Assembly (NCBI RefSeq): GCF_032884065.1
Contig: NC_088879.1
Coordinates: 17,862,489-17,926,488, forward strand
Reading direction: 5' to 3'
From: Artemia franciscana
Lineage: Eukaryota > Arthropoda > Branchiopoda > Anostraca > Artemiidae
DNA length: 64,000 nt
The first letter of the stretch is position 1. Each line of letters begins with the position of its first letter. The notes under the pieces are model-generated. The model ran no database searches and had not been told where the DNA came from. It worked only from the letters and a program-made list of their open reading frames with translations. A program made the translations under genes and the position numbers. Positions 1-17,710 of the stretch are shown here, in pieces.

Positions 1-780
1 TAGTACTACAATTACCGCAACGTCTACTTCTAGTACTAGAACTGCTACTTCTACTGCCACTACTGTAAGGCTAAGGGTATTAAGAAAAAAAAAATCAGGA
101 AATATTGAGAGGGAAGTTGAATTAAATATAACATGCTATATGCTTGTAGATTGTCAAAAAGGCATATCAGCAGTATCTTATGAACACCTTAGAGTATTAA
201 GTTGAACTTATAGGGTATATTGCGTGGTATGTTAAACTAACCAAAAGCCACTACGTGCATGCTCCTACTATTCCTGCTACTACTACTCCTGCTACTGCTA
301 CTACTACTCCTGCTACTACTACTAAGAATAAGGATATTAAGGTGAAAATTTAAAAGACTATTGAGGAAATGCTGAACTGAATCAGATCACAATATGTGCA
401 TACAGGTTGTCAATAGAAAGTATCAATAATGTCCCTAAAACTGATCTGGGTAAGGAGATGAATCTTCAGTTTATAATAAGGTGGATGCTGAAAAAAATCC
501 AAAAAGTGTTATATACATATAGTGCAATTACCACTATTGCTACTGCTGCTACTACTTCTACAGCTACTACTATTATTTGAGTCATGGGTATTAAGGTGAA
601 ATTTGTACTGGGTTTTTAGGGGGATGTTGAACTAAATCAAAAAACACAATTTGCATGTAGGTTGTCAAAAGCCCATACCAGCAATATCTCAGAAACAGCT
701 TAGAGTATTAATGTGAAAATTTCATGGTTTGCTTGGAAAGATGTTAAACTAAGTAAAAGGTATCTTGTTCTCACTACTTA
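1..780. repeat. Degenerate ~255-bp tandem repeat with (ACT)n tracts
   Basis: Three diverged units, anchored by a GGTATTAAG-like block near 75, 332 and 587, are separated by imperfect ACT/TAC trinucleotide tracts (about 1-60, 255-325, 520-580). Each unit shares a core resembling TTGAACTAAATCA, then GTAGGTTGTCAAAAG and CTTAGAGTATTAA. A related sequence lies in reverse orientation near 60880-61090, so this is a dispersed family. No coding potential is seen. Confidence 0.6.
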
Positions 781-1270
781 ACTATGTTTTATTTTTGAAG
801 GAATCAAAACTTTAAGCTTTAAAGTATCAAAACTTTAAACTGTAAGGAAAATAACAGAACAAAATCTGCACTTTACTGAAAAAAGGTGACTATGGATTGA
901 GAGTTTAATATACATATACTGACATTAATTTAATAAAGTTTTAATAACTTTTATTTATTAAAGTTAAAAATTGAAAATATTCAAAATGTACTTTGTTTTC
1001 AGTAAAGTGCAAATTATGTTCTCGTCTAGAGAAGACATATCAGCTGCACTTATGTTAATTTTAGCTCGTTTTGAGTTTAACTTGGTTAATATTTTAATTT
1101 CTGTTCGCTATGTGACTCATTTATTTATTGATGGTAATTTGTGGCAGTTTTAAGCTTTCTGCTTATTTTTGGCTTAATGAGCTCTTTACTTTTCTTCGAA
1201 AAACTTGTTTTGCGGGATTTTTTTAAATTGATTATTATAGACGTCTGAAAAACATAAATGTAACAAATTA
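781..1270. other. AT-rich spacer
   Basis: No gene, RNA or recognisable repeat is visible; only short unsupported reading frames occur. Confidence 0.5.
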
Positions 1271-2040
1271 GAAACGATTTTAAATATAAGACAAGTTTAC
1301 ATAAAATTTAACCAAACCAAAAGATGGTAGAATTTTTAATTGGATATACCAAGATCTTACCAATTTCCAAGACAAATCATTGGTCAAAACCCTTAAAGTC
1401 TTTTTTTGTAACACACGAAGGGGGCACAAATGGCTATGAACGTCAACAACTAAAATATTACACAAAGCAGTAAATAGTTTTGAATAAAAAAAAAACATTA
1501 CAACAGCCTTTTTGGGAAAAAAAATTCTTCAATCTACCCAGAACATACGTATTTTTAACTATTTTTGTACTTATAAACGTAATGTGGTCTTTGAAAATAA
1601 GACACACAGATACTTCACAATACTTGTCCATTTCATACTTCCACTTTTTAACTCAATTTCTTCAACCCAAGGATAGTGATTCTCAACCCAAGGATAGACT
1701 CCTCCCATATACATGAACATTATTTTCTTATGATTAACAAACAGTCTATTCACTTGTTCCATCATTCAATTATTGAAATCCCTTGTTTCATGGTAGTTTT
1801 CAAACCAGCTTCTATTTTTGCAGCTAGTGTTAGCTGAATATCATTAGCAAAACATGGAAATATTGCCTGTACCTGGGCCCCATTGCATCCTAGCGTTGAC
1901 AGCCTTTTGATACATCCATTATGACCATTAATATATAGAAGAAATAATATATAGAAGAAATAATAGGGGACCCAGCACAGATCCTTGTGGCACACTTTAA
2001 TTTACTGCTATCTCATCAGACAACATTGTACCAAGCCATG
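1270..2040 (-). pseudogene. Non-LTR retrotransposon RT fragment (Jockey/CR1-like group)
   Basis: Reading leftward, the minus strand gives an RT palm (LFLLYING, then FANDIQLTLA in place of FADD), a later LGVSVCLIFKDH-like block and a C-terminal piece with HLCPLRVLQKKTLRVL, as expected after the palm of Jockey/CR1-type RTs. The pieces lie in more than one frame with stops between, so the ORF is dead. No endonuclease region or clear 3' tail is seen. The clade is inferred from motif style only. Confidence 0.65.
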
Positions 2041-2329
2041 CTTTTTTTCTGATTGAACGTTTTCTCAGCCCTGGATGCTAAGCTGGACATGCGCATTCAA
2101 GAGAAGATGTAATTTAATTACTGTATAGGATACAGATATCTAAACCTCAGCTGGTATTCCGAATTTCTTCAAGTTGGAAAAAAAAATGTAAAAGTGTAAA
2201 AATGTAAAACCTTTTTTAGTTAGATAGTCAACACATAAGATTCATCTTAAATTGTTGTTTAAAAGTAGGCCTATTCCAAGTATATATCTGTTTTCTTTGT
2301 CAGCATTAGGGAATTATGGGAAAAGTGGA

Positions 2330-2590
2330 TGTCAACCTTTAGGATGGAAAAAGTAACAGAAGAGCTCTTTGTTTCACTGACCATCAGTTTTACCGGTCCC
2401 AATTCTGGTTTTAAATAATTGAATATTTTTCATCAAGTCAGATTCGTTGGTAGTTTCAAGGCTTAGTTGCAGTGCTTTGGCAGTTAAGTCATCACCAAAT
2501 TTAAAAATTTTGCAAACTGTTATTAAAATATGGTTTAAAACAATAAGAAAGGAAAGTGGACCTATTTTAGTCCCTTTGGCAAACCATAGA
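2330..2590 (-). pseudogene. Non-LTR RT palm fragment
   Basis: The minus strand encodes LPKGTKIGPLSFLIVLNHIL followed by KFGDDLTAKA. This matches the layout of RT motif B (PQGTxLGPLLFLxxIN) and motif C (F/YxDD), with PQG changed to PKG and xxDD preserved. It is an isolated piece from an element different from its neighbours. Confidence 0.55.
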
Positions 2591-2714
2591 AATTATATAA
2601 AAATCCAAATGGCTTATGATTAGGGAATTAGACACACTGAAATCATTAAAAAAAACAGCTAGCAAGCATTCATACAACAAATGGATCAACACCCATAAAC
2701 TTAGCAGAATGCTA

Positions 2715-3075
2715 TAGTCATAACTTTTGAAAGAACTCTAGTTAAAACACAAGCTTAGAAGATCTGAAATTTCTAAAGATTGTTTTGTTCAAAGAGGTCT
2801 TTAAGGCAGCATAAGAAGAATTGGAAAATACCAAATCTGCTTTTTGTTTACAAGAACCTGAAAATATCATTATTTTTGTTTTAGTTAAAAAGTCCATAAT
2901 CTTTTTTATTTCATTTTACACAATAATTTTATGCATACCTCAGTGGGACGGACTTGGAAATAACATCAAAAATGACATCAGAGCAAAACCAACATCAGTT
3001 TACAGGTGTTTCTAGCTCTTTTTAAAAATTATCTTGCTTTTAAAATAACATTTTACAGTTAAGACTAAGGAAAAT
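2715..3075 (+). repeat. Dispersed repeat, arm A of an 8-kb-spaced inverted pair
   Basis: About 360 bp recurs in reverse complement at about 11030-11412. Shared blocks include the sequences around AAGGCAGCATAAGAAGAATT, CAAGAACCTGAAAATATCAT and CCTCAGTGGGA. Divergence is modest with small indels. The ORF across it is not convincing. Family unknown. Confidence 0.65.
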
Positions 3076-3239
3076 GATAATTAGAAAATTTCTGAATCCA
3101 TTCAATGTCATTTACAATACTGTGGACACTGAGAAGATTGGAGCGCTTCCGACAGAAGTGAAGACTTGGCAATCCCAATGCCTCTAAACGTTTTGAGTAC
3201 AACAAATGCCTCAGGTAGATCAGGTAGAAGGATAACCCT

Positions 3240-4005
3240 ATCCTTCCAGAATTTGAAGAGCGTTTCAAGTTAGTTGATGACTTGTCTGCACTTCTAAAAT
3301 ATATAGTCAAAAATGCAGTAGCAAAGCAGCAGTCTGACTCAACTTTCTTCACAGAATTCATCAACCAGCATAAGTAGAATAGTCTACAAGTGAATGAACA
3401 GACATCAAAAGTTTTACAATTTAATCCACTCAAGCGAGATATCACTATCCCAGATGCTCTGTTTCTAATTGTTTCCTCTGCCACAATCCTAGGCGTAACA
3501 TTTACAGGTGACTGCTTGATTAAGCTGCATGTAGATAATATTGCGCACAAAGGTCACTACTCAATCCGGAGTTTAACAAGCATGCACAGGTTAGGCTTCT
3601 CTGATAGTCAGCTCCTGCTGGCGCACACAACCTACATCAGGCCTTTCCCCAATTATTGCTGTCCTGTTTGGGGTCCCCAAACTCAGAACACAGCTCATAT
3701 GGCAGATGAACTAGATCATGTTCAAAAACGTGCTAGTAGGATAATACTTGGACCCAGTTTCAGCAGCAATGAAAGTGCCCTTGAGCTCTTGAATTTGCCC
3801 ACCTTATGCAATTGAAGACATGAGCTAATAATGAAATTTGGGAAATTACTATTAACAAACAAGAAGCACCAATCCATACTTCCACCATCCACATCAATCA
3901 GCAGACATACTAGGTATTACAACAAACTAGAACCAGTCAAGTGCTGTACAAACAGATTCGCAAACACCTTTGTACCATATTTTGTAAGAGCATTTAACAA
4001 GTGAA
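3240..4005 (+). pseudogene. Non-LTR RT C-terminal half (Jockey/CR1-like group)
   Basis: The plus strand reads VDDLSAL (motif C), then ILGVTFTGD, RSLTSMHRLGFSDSQLLLAH, TYIRPFPNYCCPVWGPQ and DHVQKRASRIILG, the usual order of RT palm end, thumb and C-terminal domain. After a stop at 3813-3815 the frame continues (RHELIMKFGKLL to NTFVPYFVRAFN) to about 4005. There is another stop near 3378. The sequence up to about 4140 looks like a 3' untranslated end with ATAAATGAATG-type repeats. It converges with the minus-strand RT at 4106. Confidence 0.75.
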
Positions 4006-4105
4006 TTGAAAGTTGCAGCATATTTCGTAAGTGTATCTAACTAGTGACCACTTTGTGACTATAAAAGTAGCGTAATTTAGCATTCATTTTTGAGTTATAT
4101 GATAG

Positions 4106-6285
<2,180 letters not shown>

Positions 6286-6327
<42 letters not shown>
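6286..6327. repeat. (TA)n between tail-to-tail Helitrons
   Basis: 42 bp of pure TA separate the 3' ends of H1 (plus) and H2 (minus). Confidence 0.97.
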
Positions 6328-7992
<1,665 letters not shown>

Positions 7993-7998
7993 TATATA

Positions 7999-8740
7999 TA
8001 TATATGGAGAATAAAATTGGACCCAAGCAATTACCCTCTGGAAACCTGCTACTAACTAATATCCTAATAAACTTTGTTGTTGTTGCCTCATCAACAACAA
8101 CAGCTTGACTTCTACCAGTCATGAAACTTTCAGTCCACCTATGTGTATGCTCACCAAGATTTTGGAGTTTTTGAAGCAGCTTAGAGTGGCATATTTTGTT
8201 AAAGGCCTTAGAGAAATCAAAATATATGCAATGAAATGGGTCACCTTTATCAGCAAACTGCTGGAAGTCTTTTATGACCCCCTGAAAATTGCATACTACA
8301 TGAACGCTTCTGCCTGTATGCATGTTGAGCCTCTGACCATAGCCCATTTTCTTCATAGTGCAACCGCATATGATTAACCAAAAATTTTTTCGATTATTCT
8401 GCAAAATATTGAAGCAATATAAATTGGTCTGTAATTTTGAAAAGAATCACATCTACCAGACATGTATAGTGGCTTCACAAGAGCTTCTTTCCATCTACTT
8501 GGAAGAGATCCAGCCAAAAACAACCAGTTGAACAGCATGACAAGCAGTTCACATAAAACAGATGCCAAATTTTTTAACATAATATTTGCAATACCATCAA
8601 TATCCAGGCTTTTACCCATATCCAACGTTCTCAGCGCTTTCAAAACCTTGGAAATAGAAAATAAATGGTCATCAGATACTCTATTGGGACTAGTTAAATC
8701 ATTCCTGATACTAGATTCTAACTCATTTTTTTGTTGAACT
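7999..8740 (-). pseudogene. Non-LTR RT-B, N-terminal and palm part
   Basis: Reading leftward: a linker (SDDHLFSISKVLKALRTLDM), a finger region with SLPSRWKEALVKPLY and FQNYRPI, a frameshift near 8374-8404, then FHCIYFDFSKAFNKICHSKL (motif A, F-D-x-S-K-A-F) and PEGNCLGPILFSIYI (motif B). The protein then runs into (TA)n and resumes at 4537 with NDLP. Motif order and spacing fit the Jockey/CR1 group. Dead through frameshift and insertion. Confidence 0.8.
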
Positions 8741-8769
8741 CACAAGACCCTTAAAAGGCCATATGAACA

Positions 8770-10760
8770 TGGTTTTCTCTCAGATAACGATTGTCCTTTT
8801 CAATAGGTCAAGGATGGAATTTGCTTGGAAAACAACTTGCTGAATGTGGCTGTAGAACCTCAACTTATCATCAACAATGACACCAGTGTCCCTTTCTTCT
8901 TCTTTAGGTGCTCCCTTATTGTGTCAGATTAACGATGCTTCTTGACTACTAAGGTCCCTACGTCGGCCCTGCAGGGCATTGCTGCAGCATGATTTGATCT
9001 CTGGGTCCCATATTACCAAGCTAAGGTCAAAACCACTGCACCACCAAAGGACAGGTGCTCCCTTATTTTAGTGATGGGACACAAAATTGAGTAGGTGGCC
9101 ATTGGTTTGATGGGTCCAAGGTGCAAAATACAGCATTTGGTTGTATTTAATTGGAGAAGCCAGTCTTGAATCCAATTCTTACAGCCTATCTAGGTTTTGT
9201 TGGATTTTATATGGGTTTGCAATGCCAAAAAGTTTGGCAAAATCAGCAAACAAATGCACATTATTATTGATATGATTGGAAATCTCATTGATGTACATCA
9301 TGAAAAGGATTGAGCCTTGTACAGTTCCCTGTGGTACCCCCCTCATTACTATTGGCTCATCAGAGTAGATTGGCAGGCCACTTGTACTGAATAAATGGAC
9401 TTTTTGCTCATGGTTGGTAATGAAATTTATTGGCCAGTCTATCAGGGATGAATTGATTCCAGCAACAGATAATTTTAAGTACAGTTACAATGGGGTATCT
9501 TGTTAGAGACCAAGACAAAGTCTAGCAGAAGTAGGTTGACAGGATGTCCTTGGTCAATCATATTTGTAAGTACTTTTTATGACTTCAATAGTTTTGTTTT
9601 GGTTGATTTTCCTGACTGGATTCAATGCTGCTTAGGTGACAAGATGCTGCTTTGGTGATTAAATGTTTGAGAATTGAATCATTACCTATCCACTCAAGTA
9701 TCTTAACAACAGCTGAAGTTAAGCTAATAGATTGATAATTCTCAGACCTGGTGCAATCACCTTTTTTGAATATTGGAGTTATGTTGGCTACTTTCCAGTT
9801 GGCTGGTAGGTCTCTAAAGGTAAGAGATGTCTGTAATATTCTTGCAAGAGGGTCTTTTATCACTTTTACAATTTCTTTGGCCAGTCTGGGGTGTATATTA
9901 TCAAGTCATGATAACTTGTTAGCACTTAACTGTTGTAAATGTTTAAGGACATCTGTAGACAATACCATGGTACTTTCCCCTAGGGCTTTTATATTGTATT
10001 TTAATGGAGAAGGTAAAGGGTCAACAGGCTCAGTGGGGAAAACTGAGACAAATTAGAGGTTCAGTAGGTTAGCAGCCTTGTTAGTGTCTGTAAGTTCTCC
10101 ATCTTGCTCTGTCATTAGTTTTTGATACATTGTCTATTGCAGCCTTGGCAAGAGACATACTACCAAAACTTCTTTGGGTTTGTCTTGGTTATATCTGCAA
10201 GTTTGGATTCAATGCTCATGTGAAGGTCCACATCAAGTTTTAAAATTTGTTCTTGCTTGTAGAATATTTCTCTCTATTTTTGGGGGATTGTTGCTTTTAC
10301 AGTTTTTTCAATATCTGCTTATACACTTGATTTCCCTCTTAATCTTTTTTGTTATTGTTGGAAATGTTTTCAGTTTTGGGACAAGTTTGCTTAAAGTGTA
10401 CTGATTTGCTTTGTTTTTTAACTAATTCTTTTAAGCACTTCCATTTCTGTTTTAAAGAGCCAGATAAGACATCATCCCATACAATGCAATGTTTTGATAT
10501 TTATGGCAACATGATCACTCTTCCCAATTGGGGGCGGACATGTATGAGGTGGACAGGAAAGCTTCTGGTTTCCCAAGTAACACCAAGTTGAGAAGGCTTG
10601 GTTGCTGTCCATCCCTGAAATGCACTGGTTGGTCAACAATTTGGAGGAGAAAGGCATGATGAATAATGTCAATGATTGGGCTCATAGGACCAGATGGGAT
10701 GTAGGGAAACTGGTCTTTCCAGGTGATGTTAGGCAGGTTGAAGACCAGCCTAATTAAGAT
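8770..10760 (-). pseudogene. Non-LTR retrotransposon RT-A (endonuclease end plus RT), interrupted by a SINE
   Basis: The minus strand starts near 10760 with the end of an APE-type endonuclease (PPIGKSDHVAIN), continues to LPANWKVANITPIFKKGD and SENYQSISLT (RT fingers), then VPQGTVQGSILFMMYINEIS and LFADFAKLFG (motifs B and C, FADD changed to FADF). After the SINE at 8921-9052 it resumes with GVIVDDKLRFYSHIQQVVFQ. Several frameshifts and stops are present and the true C-terminus is missing. Next, in the same orientation, comes RT-B, a different element. Confidence 0.75.
8906..9067 (-). repeat. Short tRNA-derived SINE with 15-bp target-site duplication
   Basis: A 132-bp body (8921-9052) is flanked by two perfect copies of AGGTGCTCCCTTATT (8906-8920 and 9053-9067). 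On the minus strand the body begins TGTCCTTTGGTGGTGCAGTG, which contains a good A box (TGGTGCAGTGG), and later GAGATCAAATC, a good B box, as in tRNA-Glu/Gly-type SINE heads. It lies inside the RT-A pseudogene, so it is younger. No poly-A tail is obvious. Confidence 0.8.
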
Positions 10761-10989
10761 CCTGCTTATTTCTAAACTTGAGTTTAAATTAGGCAGTAAA
10801 TTTGCAGTTTACAACATAATATAGCTTGGATAAAAGCAAATATGTCACTTGATTCCTTTTTTAAGATCTTTTATAATTCAATAATTACTTCCAGGGGAAA
10901 CTACATTTTGAGCCCTTAAAGGCCTAAAAGAACTCTAAACAGCTCAAAGTAACCAAAAGTTTAAAAGCATCTGTAAAAAGAACTGGCTA

Positions 10990-11412
10990 GTGAGAAAAAA
11001 TTACCATTTGTAGCTGATTCAGGAACAGTAATTGTTATTTTCCTTAGTCTGAACTGTCAAATGTTATTTTGAAAACAAATTTGCAGAATTTTTAAAAAGA
11101 ACTAGAAACACCTGTTGGTGCTCTGATGTCATTTTTGAGGGTTTTAGGCTCTTTTACTAAATTAATTTACAATTCCATCCCACTGAGGCATGCATAAAAT
11201 TATTGTGTAAAATGAAATAAAAAAGATTATGGACTTTTAACTAAAACAAGAATAATGATATTTTCAGGTTCTTGTAAACAAAAAGCAGGCTTGATATTTT
11301 CCAATTCTTCTTATGCTGCCTTAAAGACCTCTTTGAACAAAACAATCCCAAGAAATTTCAGATCTTCTAAGCTTGTATTTTAACTAGAGTTCTTTTAAAG
11401 TTATGACTAAAA
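10990..11412 (-). repeat. Dispersed repeat, arm B of inverted pair
   Basis: Reverse complement of the repeat at 2715-3075. An adjoining block (TACCATTTGTAGCTGATTCA at about 11003) also recurs at about 25391, showing a third, partial copy. Confidence 0.65.
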
Positions 11413-11449
11413 GTCTTTTGCCATCATCTACTTGATAACTAACAGTTTT

Positions 11450-11965
11450 TGTTAGTATAACAGAAAAAGAATTGTTAGCAAACAAGTCACAAAATGAAGT
11501 AAATTGGCAGAATATCTAAAAACACAAGGAACAACTAGTTTGCTAATTCTACATTGTATATAAACTCTATTTGTAGCTGACTATTTGGCTATTTCTAGCT
11601 TCACTGTATACATACAACTGAGACCTTGATAGCCAACTAGTTAGCAAATTCCTTAGTGCATATAGAGCTCTATTAATAACCAGCTAGTTAACTAATTGTA
11701 TAGTGAATGTAATAGAACTCTATTGATAGCTGACTAGTTGCTAATGATAGCTAAAAAGTTGGCTGACTTAAACTCAATTTTATATATAAGCAGAATCATA
11801 ATAGCCATATAGCCTGGTAAGGTAATTCCTTAGTGTATATAGAACTCTATTGATAGCTGACTAGTTGACTAATTAGTTCAGACTGAAAAGCTAATAACCA
11901 ACTAGGTGGCTAATTTAAACATATTTAAATATACTATTAGTTATGTTAACCACCTAATTGGCTAG
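11450..11965. repeat. Degenerate tandem repeat (GACTAGTTGACTAATT type)
   Basis: The blocks TAGCTGACTAGTTG, GCTAATTCCTTAGTG and TATATAGAACTCTATTGATA recur several times in diverged form at roughly 80-130 bp spacing. This looks like an old tandem array. No coding signal. Confidence 0.55.
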
Positions 11966-12249
11966 AAAATGTTTTCTATATATAAAGTTTGGCTAAGAGT
12001 TTTTTCTTTATATATAAACTATGCTATTTTCAATCAACCATCTGGTGGTTGGTCTATCTTGTCTGTAGCCTAAGCTATATCCTAATATACTCAGGGGGTG
12101 GGGGTGACTGTGAATTAGGTACCAGATATGTGAAATGTCACAAATTCAACTTAGACCATAAAAAAGAGTATAAAATTAGCAATCTAAAAACACCTCTTTC
12201 TTTGTTTTAACATGTCTCCTTTTGAAGAGCCTGTACTCTGTACATTTAC

Positions 12250-13400
12250 ATGATTTTCTTTCCTAGCAGACCATTTTCTTTTGTGAAGGAAGATTTGTCT
12301 TATGAGGAAGAATTAGCAACAGTAGGCTCACTAAAAGGATTAAAAAACAGTAAGGCTCTAGGTGCTGACAGTGTGGTAAATGATTTTCTTAGGTATGGTA
12401 GCTTTGAGGTTAGAAAGAAGTTCCTGAAGATTATGAATATAATTTTTGAATATGGGGAAGTAGGCCTACCTAACAATTTTAGGAAAACCTTATTTAAACA
12501 ACTGTATAAGAAAGGTAATAAGAGTGAGTGTTATAATAATTGAGACATTTAGTCTATCTATCTAGGTAGCAAATCACTTAATAATATGATATTTTTTAGA
12601 CTGAGAGATGCAGTAGAAAAAGTTTTAAAAGAAGAATAGAGCAGTTTTAGAAAAGGTTGAGGATTTATTGATTAAATTTGAAAATTGCTTATAGATTAAT
12701 TGAAAAAATAGATTATGAGCAAGCATTTGATTCTGTTCATAGAATAGCTTTAGTAAAGATCATATCCTTATATGGTATGCCAGACAAATATTCTACATTA
12801 GAGTGATTAGTTACATGTACAACAATAATATTGCTGTAGTTAAGGCAGGAAATGAGGTTAGCAGCCAGTTTTGTATTATATCAGGAGTTAATCAGGGTTG
12901 TGTTCTATCCCCCTTTTTATGGATCATTTTGATAGATTAGTCTTAAAGAGCACTGGAAAGGCAATGGGAGACCAAAGAATCAAATGGGGAGGAAAACCTA
13001 TCCTGGACTTAGGATATGCTGATGATTTAAGTATCCTAAATGAAAGTGAGAGCAAAAAAAAAAGATGAACTATAGGTTTTGCAAGTTCAGGATTATAGAA
13101 TAGGTTTGAAAATTAATATTAAGAAGACTAACAAGTGAAGATGAAAGTTTGAGATGGTTAGGAGATGTTCTGTGGATGAAGGATGACAGATTGCTGAAAA
13201 TTGTCCTTTTTGGCCAATTGTCTAGGGCTAAATGGAAAGCAGGTTGTCCTTGTCTGGGGTGGAAGGATATCATAAAGAAAGGTTTGAAGGAAATGGGAAG
13301 GGTGTAAAGAGGAAGGTTATGAATAGATTCAGATGGAGGAGGAGCAATCATAGCAGTGATGGCTTGGTGAGTTGTTAGTAGTAGTTTAGCCTACTAGTAT
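12250..13400 (+). pseudogene. RTE-like non-LTR RT, internally deleted
   Basis: The plus strand reads KGLKNSKALGADSVVNDFLR and LPNNFRKTLFKQLYKKGNKS (RT fingers), ISGVNQGCVLSPFLWIIL (motif B) and GYADDLSIL (motif C), with frameshifts and stops. From about 13140 the C-terminal region follows (LRWLGDVLWMKDDRLLKIVL, CPCLGWKDIIKKGLKEMG), so the part between palm and C-terminus is missing. The same C-terminal block occurs at 32040-32290 on the minus strand. The QGCVLSPFLF and WLGHVLR style is that of RTE-type elements. Confidence 0.75.
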
Positions 13401-14510
13401 CCTATGTGTCTTTGTATGTTTACTATACTTATTATAGAGATACAAAAATTACAAAATAAAGCAAAACGCAAAATAAAGCAAAACACAACAATGACAGATC
13501 TTCGAGTGGGCTACGCAGAGCAATGAGTTAATCATTTAAATTTTTTAGTCGAACATTGCCAGTTCGAGAACGCAACCCTTGGCGAACTTGCAGCCATAAA
13601 GGTTTTCTGAAAACTTGGGGACAGGCAGCAGTCGACACTTGCTAAAACCATAATAAATTAGGAAAATGAAAACACATTCGTATGAATTGGTTATACCGAA
13701 ATTGGATTTAAATTAATCTCATTAATCTTCTCGATTTTAGTCTAAGCTTGGTAGACGAACCCAAGCCAAAATTTTGATTAATCTCTCAAAGAACTTTCAG
13801 TCTATAACGACTTGATTTCGATTTCTCATGTCGATTCACTTTTCCCGGGTTTATTTTGTTATATTATGCTCTCAAATACTCAAGTGTGAATTTAATCACC
13901 ATAGAGTTGCTTTTAGAACTTAATTTTTAAAACGATGCCAAAAAACAATTTGTCCAAAAACATGTAGAGATCAATATTCATCCAAAAATGGCCAGACCCA
14001 ACGAACAAAATTAAAAAAAACTCACAAATTGCTTTCAAAAGACAAATTGAGCCTAAAAAGAGCAGAAATTACAATAATTAATCAACATAAGCTTCAAATG
14101 AATAAAAATTACAATAAACATGAACAAGACTAAAAAGCAAGTGGGGAGTCATTCCCACTTTTTGTGGTTTCTGCTCGTTTTGAACTTGACTTGATTATTA
14201 ATTGTATTTCTTTGTTCGTTTTGGGTTTCATTTGTTTATTGATCGTGATTAATTTAAAACACAAGGTTTTTGTAAGGGGAGTAAAGAGTGAGTTGAAACT
14301 TAAAAAGAACAAAAATTATTATTTCACAGCCTACCCAACATATAACGATAAAACTAGCGCAAATAAAACAACTGGTCATATTTCCCTATGTTTTTAGGAT
14401 TATGGAAAACTAGCCCTTTACTGAAAGCACAAAAACAATATAAGAGTTTTGCTACAGTAAAAATAAACATTTAAAGACACTTTTAACAGGATAAAATTAA
14501 AGCATTTTAG
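13401..14510. other. AT-rich spacer without recognisable feature
   Basis: Only short unsupported frames; nothing recognised. Confidence 0.5.
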
Positions 14511-15318
14511 GATTGTTACTTAATTTTTACTTTAAGTTCTGTTTTTACGGTAATATTGGTTTGTCTTCTATTGCATATGTAGATGACGTTCTTCTTGTTG
14601 CCCGGACTCGCTGTGGATTGCTTTTTAATTTTACTATATTAACCAATGAACTATCTAAGATTGGACTGTCAGTTAATGCGTCTAAATGCGAGTTTATTTG
14701 TTTTAATAGCCTTTATGCGGTCCTCCATTCGTTGCTGGGAATGCAGTTCTACCATATTCTTCTTTAGTTAGTTGGCTTGGTCTGTGTTTCGGCCCAACAC
14801 TTTCCACTACCTGTTCATCCCTAGTGAATCAAGCCGTGAAAAACCTACGCGTCGCTTACGGAAAAATATCCCCAAACAAAAGCCGTTACAACCGCAACGG
14901 TTTGTGCATGATTTGTAACGCTTATTGCGCCCCTGTGCTTTTGTTTTTATCAGGCATGGCTCACCTGTTTCGTAAGAAAGATCGACATACTCTACGTACG
15001 GCTTATTTCAGATATTGCAAATGCCTCCTCCGGCTTCCTAGATGGCACCAAAACAAAAAATAGTTGCTCGATTTGGTTTAATTGATGTGCCTTCTCGGAT
15101 TCGGTCTTCCAGTGATGATTTATGTAAAAAGACTATCAACTTTATTCACGTTTATGACCCTCTGCAGCCTTTCTTTCCATATTGATACCGGTTAATTAAT
15201 CCATGTTGTCTTTTGTTAGTTTGAATTTTTTTTTCTTCGCTGTTTATCGCTTTTGTTTATTTATAATACTCCGTACTTTGTGTTTTTTATACTTTTACGG
15301 GTAATAAAGTTCATTCAT

Positions 15319-15330
<12 letters not shown>
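14511..15330 (+). pseudogene. Non-LTR RT 3' half with (TTCA)n tail
   Basis: The plus strand reads GLSSIAYVDDVLLVARTR (motif C YVDD) and LSVNASKCEFICFN, then after a frameshift VKNLRVAYGKISPN, YCAPVLLFLSGM and LRTAYFRYCKCLLRLP. The C-terminal frame ends near 15184. The 3' untranslated part ends in GGGTAATAAAG and a short TTCA tandem tail (15311-15330), as in several non-LTR families that end in short repeats. 5'-truncated just before the palm, a usual outcome of target-primed reverse transcription. Confidence 0.75.
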
Positions 15331-17040
<1,710 letters not shown>

Positions 17041-17710
17041 AAGCTTCTGAGGTCGGTTTGTAGATAATGCCATTTCTGTGTGGGATCATGGAGAGGGGTC
17101 ATTTAACTCCTTCTTGCCTCATCTAAACACTCTGGACTCTAACATGCAGTTCACTTTAGAACTAGAAGATAACCATAAAATTCCTTTTCTAGGTGTATTA
17201 ATTTTCAATGAGTCCCCTAGCCTTGAATTTTCTATTTGGAAAGCCTAAGCATAACGATAGATATTTACAATATTCCTCTAGCCACTCTCCCTGCATACAA
17301 ATAGGAGTAGTTATTTTTTTGTTTGACCTAGTTATAAGAATATACTCAGAGCCTCATATAGTCTCCGAATTGAACTATATCAAGGACATTTTATTTTGCA
17401 ATGGGCACTCCATAAAATTACTTGAAACCATTATAGACAAAAGAGAAAAAAAAAAGCAGAAAAGAAGTCATCAACTCCACAATTCCCAACAGACATCATT
17501 CCATAGATGAATGAGAAGAAACTTTTCACTGTTCTATCCTACATTCCAAAATTTAGTGACAAACTGAAATGAATCCTTAAAGCAAAAAAAAAGCAAAAAA
17601 AAGCAGAATTAATGTTATTTCGCAACACAGAAAAACATGGTAGCTACTTCACTCTTTTCAAAGTCGACGCTAGTATAAAACTAGTATTCTATGGGTTACA
17701 ATCTTAATTT
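17041..17710 (+). pseudogene. Penelope-like element RT C-terminus, plus-strand copy
   Basis: The plus strand reads GRFVDNAISVWDHGEGSF (palm, VDD changed to VDN), LELEDNHKIPFLGVLIFNES, a broken middle, ELNYIKDILFCNGHSIKLLE and LFTVLSYIPKFSDKLK with stops and a frameshift. It matches the C-terminal part of the minus copy next door, so the two form an inverted pair meeting near 17040. The region after SDKLK is degenerate and shows no clear GIY-YIG domain. Confidence 0.75.
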
